A DNA stretch of 64,000 nucleotides from Annona cherimola (taxonomy: Eukaryota; Streptophyta; Magnoliopsida; Magnoliales; Annonaceae). Each line of letters opens with the position of its first letter. The stretch's first letter is position 1. Both the position numbers and the translations under genes were made by a program. The DNA lies in contig CM059971.1 of the NCBI GenBank assembly GCA_030490835.1, forward strand, positions 125,396,564-125,460,563, read 5' to 3'. Shown here piece after piece: positions 23,331 through 35,010 of this stretch. A model generated the notes under the pieces. It saw nothing but the letters and a program-made list of their open reading frames with translations. It was not told the DNA's origin and did no database searches.

Positions 23331-24777
23331 TGAATTTATTCATTTGAAAAAACTAATTGTGTAAATTCGAGTCAAACATTTTTTGGACTTATCTCTTGTT
23401 CAGAAAAACTGAGATCAATTGGAGGTGGGCCTCGCCTATCACAGTCTGTATAAACACCCAAAAGTTCCAGGGCCAATTGACAAATTCATCGATTTAATGT
23501 AAATCACTAGGATACAAATGCAATTTGTTTGTAGTCATTTGACAATGCTCCACTTAACTACCTTTAATCATTTACTTTTAGCTTGGATTTTGGACACATT
23601 TCAAATGAAACAGTGATTTATAGAGGAAAAGAATCTTTTTTCTTCTTAAGTTGTACCTGGATTCCAGATGTCTAGTATAGATTATCCATTTTGCAAGTTT
23701 TGTTCCCCTGTTCCAAAGGTTTTGGCAAGTCAAGCTTTATCTATTTGTCAACACAGCACCAATAAGAATTAAAATTAAGATGCCACCATTGAATTGGACA
23801 AAGCTCAAGTATAGAGAGCGCCTTCAATCTCTGAACTTTCAGGTGCCGAATGTTTTGTATTCGTCCACAGGTGATGATTAGTTGAACAGTGTGTATACAA
23901 ATAAAAAGAATGCCTTTTCTGCTCTGCCGCCCCATTTTGTCGAAAAAACACTCTAGAAGAAACCCGCGCATAAAATGTGATGAGAAAAAGAAATCAAATT
24001 CGAACAGGATAGAGTTGCAGGCAATTCGTCATCAACTTACTGTTGCGCTTTTTTTTTTTTTTTTTTCCCTTCCTCAATCATCAAGGAATTTCTTCCTTTT
24101 GTAGTTTCTTGGCAATTATACTCATCAATGAATTCTCTTCTAGCATATCTATAGCTTTTATATTTTAACCAATAATAAGTATCCTTTTTTCCAGTTCTTT
24201 ATTCCATTTCCTTGTCCTTCACAGAAGACAAATAAAATTTAGTAATCACTTCAGATTTTTATTCAAAAAACACACTTTTTGAATCAATATTCGGAAAAAT
24301 GCATCACAGTTGACTCATCCTAGAAATCAAAAGGGTAAAATCTGTCGAACTTCCTCTGCTCTGTAGATATGACTGATGATGATAAAAAATGTCACGCATG
24401 TGCACATGAAGATGCAGATAAGAAAGATTCAGCCGCATTAGTTAATGTGATGATTGTATCATTGACCCAAACCTAGTTAAAAACATTAAAGTACAATTAA
24501 TCATTTGACAGAAAGGTCTCACGTGAATCCTCAATAGAATACCAATTCATTGGTCATTTCAACCTCGTGTGGTGTCAGCAGTCAATAGTTCATCATAAAC
24601 ATTTCCAGCAGGCATAAGATTGAGTTTTCAAGATATTGAAGCTCACATTCAAATAAGTCCACAAGAAAATTTTTGACGCTACCTGGAGTTGCTTTTCCAA
24701 GCCACTGGTGCGAAGCAGACTACAATTCCTTTAATTCTCCTCATTTCAAATACACTTCATTAATGTGGCTCGAATCT

Positions 24778-24780
<3 letters not shown>

Positions 24781-24835
<55 letters not shown>
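24781..24835 (+). repeat. (CT)n microsatellite
   Basis: About 27 uninterrupted CT dinucleotides. Unit 2 has only a short CTCTCT tract at the corresponding position (about 34,181-34,190), so the array expanded after duplication. The serine-leucine ORF over it is an artefact of the repeat. Confidence 0.95.
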
Positions 24836-24838
<3 letters not shown>

Positions 24839-24902
24839 ATTTCTCTTGTCCTCCCAGTTTTCAGGAAATCACATACAGGACTGATTCATCTTTCTGCATT
24901 CG

Positions 24903-25675
24903 GTCATTCACAAGTACATGTTTGTAAATTACACATTCTAGTTGCAGATAACATCTTTCGAGATTCAGTTATTTGCGTGCGGCAGTCTTGTTTGCAATAG
25001 AAGAAGTGAGTCACTCATATAATATAGAAGAATATATTAAGGTAGCAATTAGCAGTGCACATTCGCTTACAAGAACAACTCATTATTATCATCTAATCTT
25101 TTTTCCAGATCCAGCTTGCTCTGGTCCTAGGACACCATTACATTCTACTAGAAACCATTACTAATCGCAACAAAAACCATTTTGGCATGGAATGCCATTG
25201 GCCATTGTCTTATCTGCATATGCAGTAGGCGCTAACAAAACTCTTCAGCATGCCACCAACCGTGTGAATGGGTTCGTCAATTTGGGTCATTCACAATTTG
25301 GGTACATGTTTGTAAATTACACATGATAGTTGTAGATACCGTCTTTAGGGATTTGGTTATTTGAGAGCGACAGTCTTGTTTACAATAGAAGAAGTGAGTC
25401 AGTTATATAACATAGAAAAATATATTAAGTTGGCGATTAGCAGTGCATGTTCGCTTACAAGAACAAATCATTATCATCATCTAAGCCTTTTCCCAGATCC
25501 AGCTTGCTCTAGTCCTGGCCTCCAAGACGCCATTACATTCTAGTAGGAACCATAACTAATCACAACAAAACCATTTTGGCACAGAATGCCATTGACCATT
25601 GTCTTATTTCCATTAGTAGTAGTTGCTACAAAACTCTTCAGACCAACCATACGTATGAATGCATCAATTTTGAAC
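24903..25675. repeat. 386-bp local direct duplication in the CLE-c 3' flank
   Basis: GTCATTCACAA plus ACATGTTTGTAAATTACACAT occurs near 24,903 and again near 25,289, and similarity continues through the GCCATTGACCATTGTCTTAT-type block to the stop codon region of CLE-c. Unit 2 has the sequence once (34,259-34,690). The first copy breaks off at about the last codons of the CLE frame, so it holds at most a few bases of CLE coding sequence. Confidence 0.8.
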
Positions 25676-25918
25676 CTGAAAGTGATGTTGAGGATCAGGT
25701 CCACCAGGACTAATCCTGGTGGTTCCATATTCTCCTCTTGACACCTCATGTCTCCTTAGCCCTCCATCGGTTGCCACTTTAGCAGTCTTGTGGAATCGTC
25801 CAAACAAGTCCACTAGCACACTTCTGCTGAGATGCCCGCCCACATGACTAGGCTCTGTAGCCTCAAAAACACAAAAGAGCAAAAGCAGACAAAACAAAGT
25901 TCTCAACCAGTACCCCAT
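25664..25918 (-). CDS. CLE signalling-peptide precursor, CLE1-7 type (CLE-c)
   Basis: Encodes 84 residues. Residues 1-20 (MGYWLRTLFCLLLLFCVFEA) form a clear signal peptide. A variable region follows, then the CLE domain RISPGGPDPQHH at residues 68-79 (bases 25717-25682) and a five-residue tail FQVQN. The dodecapeptide has the R-x-S-P-G-G-P-D-P-x-H-H form of the Arabidopsis CLE1-7 group; in that group such peptides act in root and vascular signalling and several respond to nitrogen. That role is inference here. Pro4, Gly6, Pro7, Pro9 and both His are all present. There is no intron. A TATA box lies about 65 bases upstream. The paralogue at 34685-34939 is about 75% identical in protein. A hydrophobic N-terminus plus a conserved C-terminal domain in two diverged copies makes the coding call strong. 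Confidence 0.93.
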   Translation of the reverse strand: MGYWLRTLFCLLLLFCVFEATEPSHVGGHLSRSVLVDLFGRFHKTAKVATDGGLRRHEVSRGEYGTTRISPGGPDPQHHFQVQN

Positions 25919-25981
25919 TCTACGGTTACAGACACTGGGACTATGGCTTGCTAGAGTAAATGGAACTAAGCATCCAAGTCC

Positions 25982-25989
25982 TATTTATA
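25982..25989 (-). promoter_or_regulatory. TATA box of CLE-c
   Basis: TATAAATA on the minus strand within GTATAAATAGGACTTGGATG, 64 bases from the ATG. The TATAAATAGGAC context is shared with CLE-d. Confidence 0.7.
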
Positions 25990-27559
25990 CTGAACTTAGA
26001 GGAGGACTATTTTTGTCCTCTTTCTTGTAGTTGTTTTGGCATTCTTTATGGCCTTCCTAAATTAATCCCATTCCTCATATAAGTGTATCCTCGAATTAAT
26101 TTCTTTAGATGCGCACTACAAAATGCGGATCTCAAAGAACAAAAAGAAAGGCTCTCAATTAACTGCCATTGCTTTCAACGGGGGTGTGTTACTTTGCAAA
26201 CCATTCCTTCTTTCTCCCCAGCCGCATGAGTGTCAATCTAGTCAGATCAATGCACGTTTAGCCATTTAAATCTTGCTATGATGCTGTAAAGCATGGGATG
26301 AAGTTGGCCATGGAGCCAGTAACTAGCTCTCACACGCAATTGTCATTCTTACGGAATCATCCCCATTGGTCCTCAATTGTCCTCATTATCGCTTTCCACC
26401 TCATCCCCATTTCAGTAAAAGACAGCTCCAATCCTCAGCAGATCAAAATATACTACGGCCGGTGTTAGAGTTTGGCAAACCCATTGATACAGCTTTCCAG
26501 GATAAGTGAAAGGGATAAAGACGGGAAAAGTGGCCAGCAGAGATGAGATCAGGCTCTAAAGCGTGCAAATTTTCATGTGATTCTGTAAACTATTTCGCTT
26601 TTCTTTTTTGGTTCTTTCTTGGTCCTGGTCAACTGAGATAAACAAGTCCTGAATGGGTTGTTAATTCCATTAATTAGAAATTTTGAATGCCAAGATGTCA
26701 TGCCATTAATTGACAATTGAAAAAAACAAAAAAACAAAAACAAAAACAAAGCCGAGTGAAGCTCTGATGTTCATCAAACAGGCAATAAGCTCCGATCAGT
26801 TCCCTGACAAAGCCCCAAAATTGCATATAGACTGAGATTCTGAGTGGAATCTGCATCCTCATGGAGTCGGCTTTCATATTAATTTCCAAATGCGGACTCC
26901 ATCTGCTATGGTATTCGAGTTAGGACATGGAATTGGCTTCCACATTAAATTTCAAACACCCCGGCCACAATGAGATGCTTGGATTTTGACTCTGTGAGTT
27001 ACAAAAGTTTACCCGCGACCATTCAGGCTTTGCTCCCATGTAAGAAAAAGAGTGATTTCCTAATGAGTCTGTGCTTCTGTGAATTGAGGAGTGCTAGTCG
27101 ACTTCATTACCAGTTAGAAAAATACAAGATGAAAACTGTATTGTTCATGAATTGACAAAAAAAAAAAAATGTAAAAAAAGAAATCATAAAAAAAAGGTAG
27201 CTCCAAAATGCCGCAGGGTGCAATCTTATCTGGCCTCCAACCAACAGGGCCTCTCTCAATATCTGTGGATCGATGTGGTGGACCGGGTCGAAATAGAGAC
27301 AACTTGTGTTCTAATTAATCCTTTTGCAAAATATCCCCATCCAATTAACCACTGCTTAATTAGTTGGTGATCATCACATGCTGGGTACAAAATCGTCTCC
27401 GCGAATATAAAGCATTACATTGGTTGGAAGTATTTCTAATTTGTATGGATCAGAACAAACTTTGTAACTTTGCTGTTAAAAATAGAATTCGCCCATTTGC
27501 ATAAGGTGCTAAAGCCTAATCCAAACCCAACTTTTCTAAAAAGTTGTTATGTTTTTCTT

Positions 27560-28697
27560 TTTGTGTTATATTTCTACCAACATCTCCAGTAAGACTTTCG
27601 ACCTACTCAAGTCTGAAATGCTGAACATTTGAAAAGCCCAAAGCTTTTCACTTGGGTCGTAGGTCGCTGAGTCATACATGTTTAGCCAACAGCCTAACTC
27701 ACAACCCAAGTTGAATGGTTGAAAACATAAAATAGCATACTCGAGCTTTACGGGGGCGTTTTTAGTGGAATTGTAGAGAATGGTGGGAAATAGAAAAGAA
27801 AATATTATGATAAATATTTGAAAAATAAAATTGATAAACGTTTGACTAATAGAAAATGATAGGGATATATTTGAAATAAATAAGCTTACCGGAAGTAGTT
27901 GGTAGAAAAAAATAATTAGAATACAGAAATACAAATGAAAAATAAAATTTTAAGAAATGGAAAGCCGTACATGCGGCGCCGACTTCCACGGTGTCTCTCA
28001 CTTTCCCATTCATTGTGTTTACCAAACGCTACTTTAGACTCGAATCCACGAGGTTCAAGCTTAAGCTTTGAGTAAGCGCATTAGCTTAACATGGGTTAAT
28101 GTGGCCCATATGGGTTTCTAATTTGATTTTAGCTGGAACTAATCCAAGCAGTTTTTCTTTAAGAAAAAATAATCCGCAAGCAGTTTAACCCTGCCTAACA
28201 TTCAAGCCTTCGAAACAATGACATCGGCTAATTCGGAAGACGAAATGAGATGAGGATGTATGGATCATTGAGCTTAAGTATAATATGAGTTGAGATATAC
28301 AAAATTATATAAACCAACAAAAAAAAATACATTCACATCTCCGGAGAAAGCAAAATTTCAATAAAATGGCCATGGAATGAGATAAGGATGCAGGAAATTG
28401 TGTGCTGTCAATCACAGATTGAGGACTTTTGGCCACTGTGGGGATTTGATATAAAGGGATTTATTATTATTATTAAAGAGGGAACAATTATTCAAAAATA
28501 AATAAAATTTCAAAATATTTTTCAAATTTTTATGAAAATTATATAATTTTTGGAATTTCAGTGCTGGCAATTGCGTCTGCTGACTGTACGTAGACGCTCT
28601 TATGTTTCTTGTTGTGCATTGGGATATGGGAAATCGTGTGTTACTGCATATTTGGATGTGAGAAATTATATTAGAAATGAAAAAAGTAACATGAGGG
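27560..28697. other. Unit 2 spacer with a small MITE
   Basis: About 27,750-28,036 has inverted ends of the type GGGCGTTTTTAGTGG and TTTACCAAACGCTACTTT and resembles the MITE near 61,240. The remainder is AT-rich without recognisable coding sequence. Confidence 0.45.
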
Positions 28698-29673
28698 CAG
28701 TGTTGTTAAAACCGGACCGGACCGGCCGGTCCGACCGGGAACCGGCCCAATGTCCGGTTCGTTTACCTACGGTTCGGTTTAACTGAATTAAACCGCTCGA
28801 ACCGTAAAACCGGCGGTCGAACCGGACGTTCCGGTTCGACCGCATGCGACCGGTTCGGTTACGCGGATGTAAAAAAAAAAAAAAAAGTGACGACGCGAAT
28901 GCCGAATAGAAGCCGCGGATGCACCGAGGAAACCGCCGTCAATTGGGCCCTCCTTTTTATAAAATTGACCTGCTCAAGTTCCTGTTTTTTGCATGCTCTG
29001 TATTTTTTATTTCGTTTTTCCGATCTTGCCCCTTAGTTTCCTGGTTTCTACAGGGGTCAATGCATTGTGAAAAAAAATAGCAATTTCGAAATGGGCTGCA
29101 TTATGGAATTATTTTGGACCATCCAACTTGCGGCCTCAATGCATGTCATTGCTGAAAATATTTAAAAATCCAAAATATATATATATATATATCTAAAAAG
29201 GTAAAACTTAGTTTATAAATTAAATATAACTAGATTGACATATTTATAAAAATATTTTTCAAAAAAACAAAAAATATATTTTTTAGCCGGTCGGAAAGAA
29301 TCAGTGCTCAAATATATATTGTTTATATTAAGTAAGGCCTACTACATGTCAAATACAGAATACTAGCTAATAGGTTAGATATACTAAGAAATGCATGTTT
29401 AGAGATTTTTTAAATCTTGCTATTAATTTTTTTGCATATTTTGTACTTATATTGTGATTTTTAAAATCTAACATATATATATTTAGGATTTATGAAAATA
29501 TAATTTTATCAATATATTTATTTAAAATTTAAAATTAATTTAATATTAATGACATCATAAATATGTCATGCTGACGTCACCGGTTTGAACCGGTTTGTTT
29601 AACCGGTCAAACCGGTTCGAACCAGACCAGGTCCTTTTCCGGTTCAATCACCGGTTCGGTTCTGACAACATTG
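28698..29673. mobile_element. hAT-like non-autonomous element, 8-bp TSD
   Basis: A 976-bp element with ends CAGTGTTGTTAAAACCGG and the inverted match CCGGTTCGGTTCTGACAACATTG, and a subterminal array of ACCGG/CCGGT repeats. The 8-bp duplication CATGAGGG is exact (28690-28697 and 29674-29681). No transposase. The interior includes one arm of a foldback element (about 29,155-29,310) and an unidentified GC-richer stretch near 28,890-29,050. Confidence 0.92.
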
Positions 29674-29678
29674 CATGA

Positions 29679-29969
29679 GGGTGTGTTTGTTTGGGGCAAA
29701 ATAATATCAACCAAAACTTTTCAATTCAAAACTTTTCACTCTCTATAATTATTTTATGTTTTAATTATTTTTTCATATTTTCCTATATAAACTAATCTAC
29801 TTTTCAATCATTTCTACACAACTATCAATACAACTAACCTATCTATTTTAATTTTATTTTCTTTACTCCTCATCATTACTCGTTTTATATCATATCATTT
29901 TCTATCAATTTGATGACTTTTATCTCAAAAAATTTTCATCAAAAGTTCTAGCTTCAACTAAACACACCC
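29679..29969. mobile_element. Tourist/Harbinger-like MITE
   Basis: Begins GGGTGTGTTTGTTTGGGG and ends CAACTAAACACACCC, near-inverted copies of each other. The interior matches the copy at 59645. The flanking trinucleotides are TGA and TAA. The hAT element at 28698 inserted at its left terminus, so the first GGG also belongs to the hAT target duplication. Confidence 0.8.
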
Positions 29970-32900
29970 TAAATATTGATAAAATAAAATTGTCATGTAT
30001 TAAAAATGTAAAATGTTTCATTAAAAAAAATATGAAAAGTTTCTTTTTTTTTTTGGAATAAAAACTTCTTTAGGAATAAAGAATCTCATCTTATCCTCGT
30101 TCCATGATTTTACAATCGAACACTGTAACTGTTGATTTTTACTAACTTTTTGAAAAGAAAATATTTCCACTGAACACGGCTTCGAAAATGGCTTATAGTA
30201 AATTACCATTTCTAAATTGTAATGAATAAGGAGTAAATAAGCAAAGAAACCAACAAACAAATAGCCTTTTCTGTCGCTTTACGATAAAATTGCGAAGAAA
30301 TCTCGGAAAATGGTGGGCCAAATTTTTTGCCTTGTAATCACCGTCCATCTCGTCGTATTAGGAAAGCTGGTCCCCAAAAGCTTTTTTACTTGCTTGGAAT
30401 TTTATTGGTTAGAAGGGGTTTAATTTAATATTGCGACTTGAACACACTGGACGTCCAAAATCTCGATGTGGGACTCCCCAAGATTGGATTAACTGAACTT
30501 TTTAGCTTTGAAGATCTGAATTTTGGTTTTGTTAAGATAATCGCAGTGCTGCCACATCAACAATCAAACACTTATTCATTTGAAAAACCTTATTGTGTAA
30601 GTTTGAGTCAAACATTTTTGGATCAATTGAAGGTGGGGCCTCACCTACGCAGGGTCTACATAAACACCCAAAAGTTCCAGAGCTAATTGACAAATTCATT
30701 TGATTTTATGTAAAACACTAGGATACAAATGCTATTTGTTTGTAGTCATTTGGACAATGCTCCACTTAACTACCTTTAGTCATTAATTGTTAGCTTGGAT
30801 TTTGGACACATTTCAAATGAAACAGTGATTTATAGAGAAAAAGAGTCCTTTTTTTTTTTTTTCCTTTTAAAAATCTGGATTCCAAATACTCAATATAGAT
30901 TATTCATTTTGCAAGAGAATTTTGTTTTTTCTTTTTTTCTTTTTTTGTCACCCCAAATGCTTTCGCATGTTAAGCTTAAAGTCATCAAAGAGGGAAAATA
31001 AGAAACGAAAACTGCATACAAAGGAAAACTGCAAACAACACAACAATATGAAGTTCACTGAAACATGACCTTTTCATGCCAACCATATTTCCACATCTCT
31101 CTCTCATCTTCGAAAATTCATTGCTAAAATGAAATCCAAGGAAACAAATCTAAAGCAGAGGATTAATTTAACTTATGAATCTCAATATTAAAAATGTGTT
31201 TGGACTGTAATTTTCTAGTTTTAATTTCATGTTGGTGAAGCAGAAATATGTCAGAAATTAATTCTTTTTAGACAAAAAAAAAAAGAAATTTGAAGAAGAA
31301 TGGAAGGAATTCAATTTGCAAGTACTTCCGTTATAAACAGGACCATATCTGACCATGCAAAATGTTGTTTACTCTATTTCATGCTAGAGCCAGGAACAAT
31401 CCAGATTTAATGCAAAATAGATGACAGATTCAGAAAAATAACAAAGTGAGACAGTATTAATGGGTGTTGTAACCAAATGCCAGGCATACTTTACCAATGA
31501 AATTACAATTAGCAACGTTGGATGGCTTACTATAATCTTACAGCACTATTCAGACAACAATATCTCTCCTGCGTTAGAAAATCTTGCCAATGCAAGGAGT
31601 GGATTATTTTCCAGCTCGGTTTAGGCATTTTTTTTTAAAGAAAAAAAAAAAAGCAGATTACTTTTGCTGTTTGATCATGCAATAGTTCATCCTTCTCTTC
31701 ATGGACTCAATAGCATTTCAGCAACAGTATCTCTTACATCCAACAACTGAAAAAGGCAGCTTGAAGAAACCATAACTAATTTCTCTCGATCTGATTTCCA
31801 GCTTCCCATATGCAAAAAAAAAAAAAAAAAAAAAACCCAAGATAGTGTCAGCCAACTAAACTTACAATCCGTTGAGCTCACATGTACTCCCATGTTTTCA
31901 AGTTGCTGTACCATTGCATCTCAAAAGATTCATTTGTCTTGTATGCCCACTGCTTCCCTCAAAGATCCTCCTATACATGATTGAGGAAGTCATTTTTTAA
32001 TTCTCTGATGATTCAGCTTCCTGTTTTATCCAAGTCACTTGGAAGCAAATATAGTCACCATTGATTTGGACAAAACTCAACTATTGAGAGTGCCTTCTAT
32101 CACTGAACTTTCAGGTGTCCCAGGTTTTGGATTCATTCACAAGTGGGTGAGTAGTTGAATAGTGTTTATACAAATAAAATGAAAAATTTTAATTTCTAAT
32201 CTGCTGCCCCATTTCTGTCTTAAAACTCCGTAGGAGCCCACATAAAATTTGATGAGATTTTGTATTTAGTCCTTAGACTTACTGCTGGAAAGTAAAAAAG
32301 GAAATTTAAAAAAAAAAAAATCTGAACAATAGAAAATGGTAAGACCAATTCACGTTTTCAACTGTTTTCACTGATGAAGTTACAGGCAATTCATTGTTAT
32401 CAGTCATCTATCACTGCTGCTATCATTTTAACCTTTTCCTCAACGACTGACACGCTTCCAATCATCATTAAATTTCTTTCTTCTGTAGGTTCTTGGTAGT
32501 TAAACTCATCACTGAATTTTCTTGTAGCAGATCTATAGTTTTTATATCTTAACCAATTATAATTATTCTTTTTCCCAGTTCTTTATTTCAAGTTCTTTTC
32601 CATCACAGACGACAGATAAAATTTGGTAGTCACTTCAAATTTTTATTCAAATAACACACTTTTTGAATCAATATTAGGAATAAATGCATGTTTACATGTG
32701 ACACAGTTGACTCATCCTAGAAAACGGAAAGGTAGAATTCGTCAACCTTCCTCTTCTCTGTAGGCATAACTAATGATTATGAAAATGTGACGCACATGCG
32801 CATGAAGATGCAGATAAGAAAGCTTGAGCCATATTAGATAATTTCATGGTTGTTTCATTAACCTAAACCCACTTAAAAAATATGAAACAGACAATCGAGA

Positions 32901-33052
32901 AAGGTCTCGCATGAGTCCTCAATAGAATACCAATGGATTGGTCATTTCAACCTCATGGAATGTCAACAGTATATCATTTGTCAATAATTCATCAAGAACA
33001 TTTCCAAGAGAGATAAGAATTGAGTTCCAAGATATTGAAGCTCACATTAAGA

Positions 33053-34057
33053 TGTTGGGGCAAAATATAAAACGACAGAAAATTAAGGAAAGTGGGGAAA
33101 GTGAAAATAGAACCAAGTTTCACTTCATGCGTGTTACAACGTCACTTTCCTTAAGATAATTTTGCTACCCTCTTTGCTGCTTAGGGTAATTTTGCAGTTG
33201 CCCTCAGGATACAAAAAGTGAAACCTTAACTAAAATAGGAAGCAGCACATTTTCTAGGCACACGAACACTTGAAACAGGATTTTTTGGTTGAATTGAGAG
33301 AATTTCAAAATAATATGAAAATCTTGCAAATCAAAAACTTAGACACACAATGTCTAAATTAAGACAGAAGCAACAGTTGTCTTCAATAAGACAATAAGAT
33401 GTCTGAAGGGAAGAGAGAATGAGTGGATTATTGAGATTCTGAAATCTTTTGAATGTCATCTCCATTTATAGCTTGAATAAGGAGCCATTTGATTGAATAG
33501 GCGTACCCTTTTGCAATTAGACACATATTTTGAAATCTACTACATCATCCCTCAATCGGTTGCATCTCTTCAACTCACGACCAAATCCATGTCGTTTGAA
33601 TGAGTCAAACATCCCAAATCGTTGCATCCATTCATTAATTATTGATTTATAAAATTGCTATGGATTATTGAGATTCTGAAATCTTTTGAATGTCATCTCC
33701 ATTTATAGCTTGAATAAGGAGCCATTTGATTGAATAGGCATACCCTTTTGCAATTAGACACATCTTTTGAAATCTACTACATCATCCCTCAATTGGTTGC
33801 ATCTCTTCAACTCACGACCAAATCCATGTCGTTTGAATGAGTCAAACATCCCAAATCGTTGCATCCATTCATTAATTATTGATTTATAAAATTTTAATTA
33901 TTGATTTATAAAATTGCTAAAAAAAATAATCACGGCAACAATCGAACCCAAGAGCTGTTATATTAATGCCCAAGTCTCTGACCACTTTAGCTATATTAGT
34001 TTTGTTGTTTATCTATGAAATTATATTATATTTATTATAAATTTGAAAATCCCAACA
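33053..34057. mobile_element. Solo LTR
   Basis: A 1,005-bp segment starting TGTTGGGGC and ending CCCAACA, bounded by the 5-bp duplication TAAGA (33048-33052 and 34058-34062). These are the hallmarks of an LTR left after recombination between the two LTRs of a retrotransposon. Unit 1 reads GCTCACATTCAAATAAGTCC at this site (24,643) with no insertion. The LTR contains a tandem duplication of about 237 bp (33424-33660 and from 33661). Confidence 0.88.
33424..33900. repeat. Tandem repeat, two copies of about 237 bp, inside the LTR
   Basis: TGGATTATTGAGATTCTG begins at 33424 and again at 33661, and the copies are almost identical through GATTTATAAAATT. The second copy has about 16 extra bases of its own end repeated. 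Confidence 0.92.
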
Positions 34058-34684
34058 TAAGATGAATCCACAAGAAAATTTTTGAAGCTGGAGCCGCTTT
34101 TACTAGCCACTAGTGCTAACTAGATTACAATTCCTCCACTCTTCCTTATTTCAAGTAATTAATGTGCGGTTGAATCTTGTTGTCTCTCTCTTTTTCCATT
34201 TCTTTTTTCCTCTCGGTTTTCAGGAAATCATGTACACGACTTATCTTTCTGCATTCGGTCATTCATTCACCAGTACATGTTTGTAAATTCCACATGCCAG
34301 TTGCAGATACCATCTTTGGGGATTCAGTCATTTGCATGCAACGCCCTGTTAGCAGTAGGGGAAACGGTGAGCAAAATCATAGAAGATGTGAGTCACTTAT
34401 ACAATCTAACAAAATATATAGAGGCAGAAATTAGCAGTACATAATCACTTACAAGAACAACTTATTATTATCAGCATCATCATCATCAAAACTTTTTTTT
34501 TTTTTTTTCCAGATCCAGCATGATCTTGTCTACTCCTAGGACGCCATTACATTCTACCTGAAACCATAACTAATCACAACAAAAACCATTTTGGCATAGA
34601 ATGCCATTGGTCATTGTCTTATTCGCATAAGTAGTAGGCACTACAAAACGCTTCCGCATGACACCAACCATGCGTGCGAATTCA

Positions 34685-34939
34685 TTACTTTGGAATCTGA
34701 AAGTGATGTTGACGATCAGGTCCACCAGGACTGACCCTGGTGGCTTCATATTCTCCTCTCGACACCTCATGTCTCCTTAGCACTCCGTGGCTTGCCACTT
34801 TAGCAGTCTCTGGGAATCCTCCAAACGAGTCCACTAGCACTCTTCTGCCGAGATTCCTACCCACATGACTAGGCTCTGTGGCCTCAAACGCATCGAAGAG
34901 CAAAAGAAGACAAAACAAAATTCTCAACCAGTACCCCAT
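34685..34939 (-). CDS. CLE signalling-peptide precursor, CLE1-7 type (CLE-d)
   Basis: Encodes 84 residues, paralogue of CLE-c in the tandem duplicate. The signal peptide is MGYWLRILFCLLLLFDAFEA. The CLE domain is RVSPGGPDRQHH at residues 68-79 (bases 34738-34703), with tail FQIPK. Compared with CLE-c the dodecapeptide changes Ile2 to Val and Pro9 to Arg. Changes are spread through the signal peptide and linker (about 21 of 84 residues), whereas HEVSRGEY just before the domain is unchanged. TATA box about 64 bases upstream and no intron. Expected to be secreted and processed like other CLE peptides and to act on a leucine-rich-repeat receptor kinase; whether Arg9 alters recognition is unknown. 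Confidence 0.92.
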   Translation of the reverse strand: MGYWLRILFCLLLLFDAFEATEPSHVGRNLGRRVLVDSFGGFPETAKVASHGVLRRHEVSRGEYEATRVSPGGPDRQHHFQIPK

Positions 34940-35002
34940 TCTACAGTTACAGACACCGGGATTCTGGCTAGCTAGAGTAAATAGAAGTAAGCATCCAGGT
35001 CC

Positions 35003-35010
35003 TATTTATA
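35003..35010 (-). promoter_or_regulatory. TATA box of CLE-d
   Basis: TATAAATA in the TATAAATAGGACCTGGATGC context, aligned with the CLE-c TATA box. Confidence 0.7.

Larger units (their letters stand above)
19245..26985. repeat. Direct duplication, unit 1 (carries CLE-c)
   Basis: Matches unit 2 (about 27,197-35,985) in order. Shared landmarks include the GCTCCAAAATGC block (19,250 and 27,201), TCGCAGTGCTGCCACATC (20,611 and 30,541), the block before and after GATATTGAAGCTCACATT (24,634 and 33,031), the CLE gene, and GAGATGCTTGGATTTTGA (26,970 and 35,966). Unit 1 has a private insertion of about 2.7 kb (20,640-23,330), a Tourist-like MITE (about 19,527-19,802) and a local 386-bp duplication beside its CLE gene. 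Confidence 0.88.

Noticed and set aside
24673..24927. 84-codon ORF with a long serine-leucine repeat
   Set aside because: It is the translation of the CT microsatellite and is not conserved in duplication unit 2.
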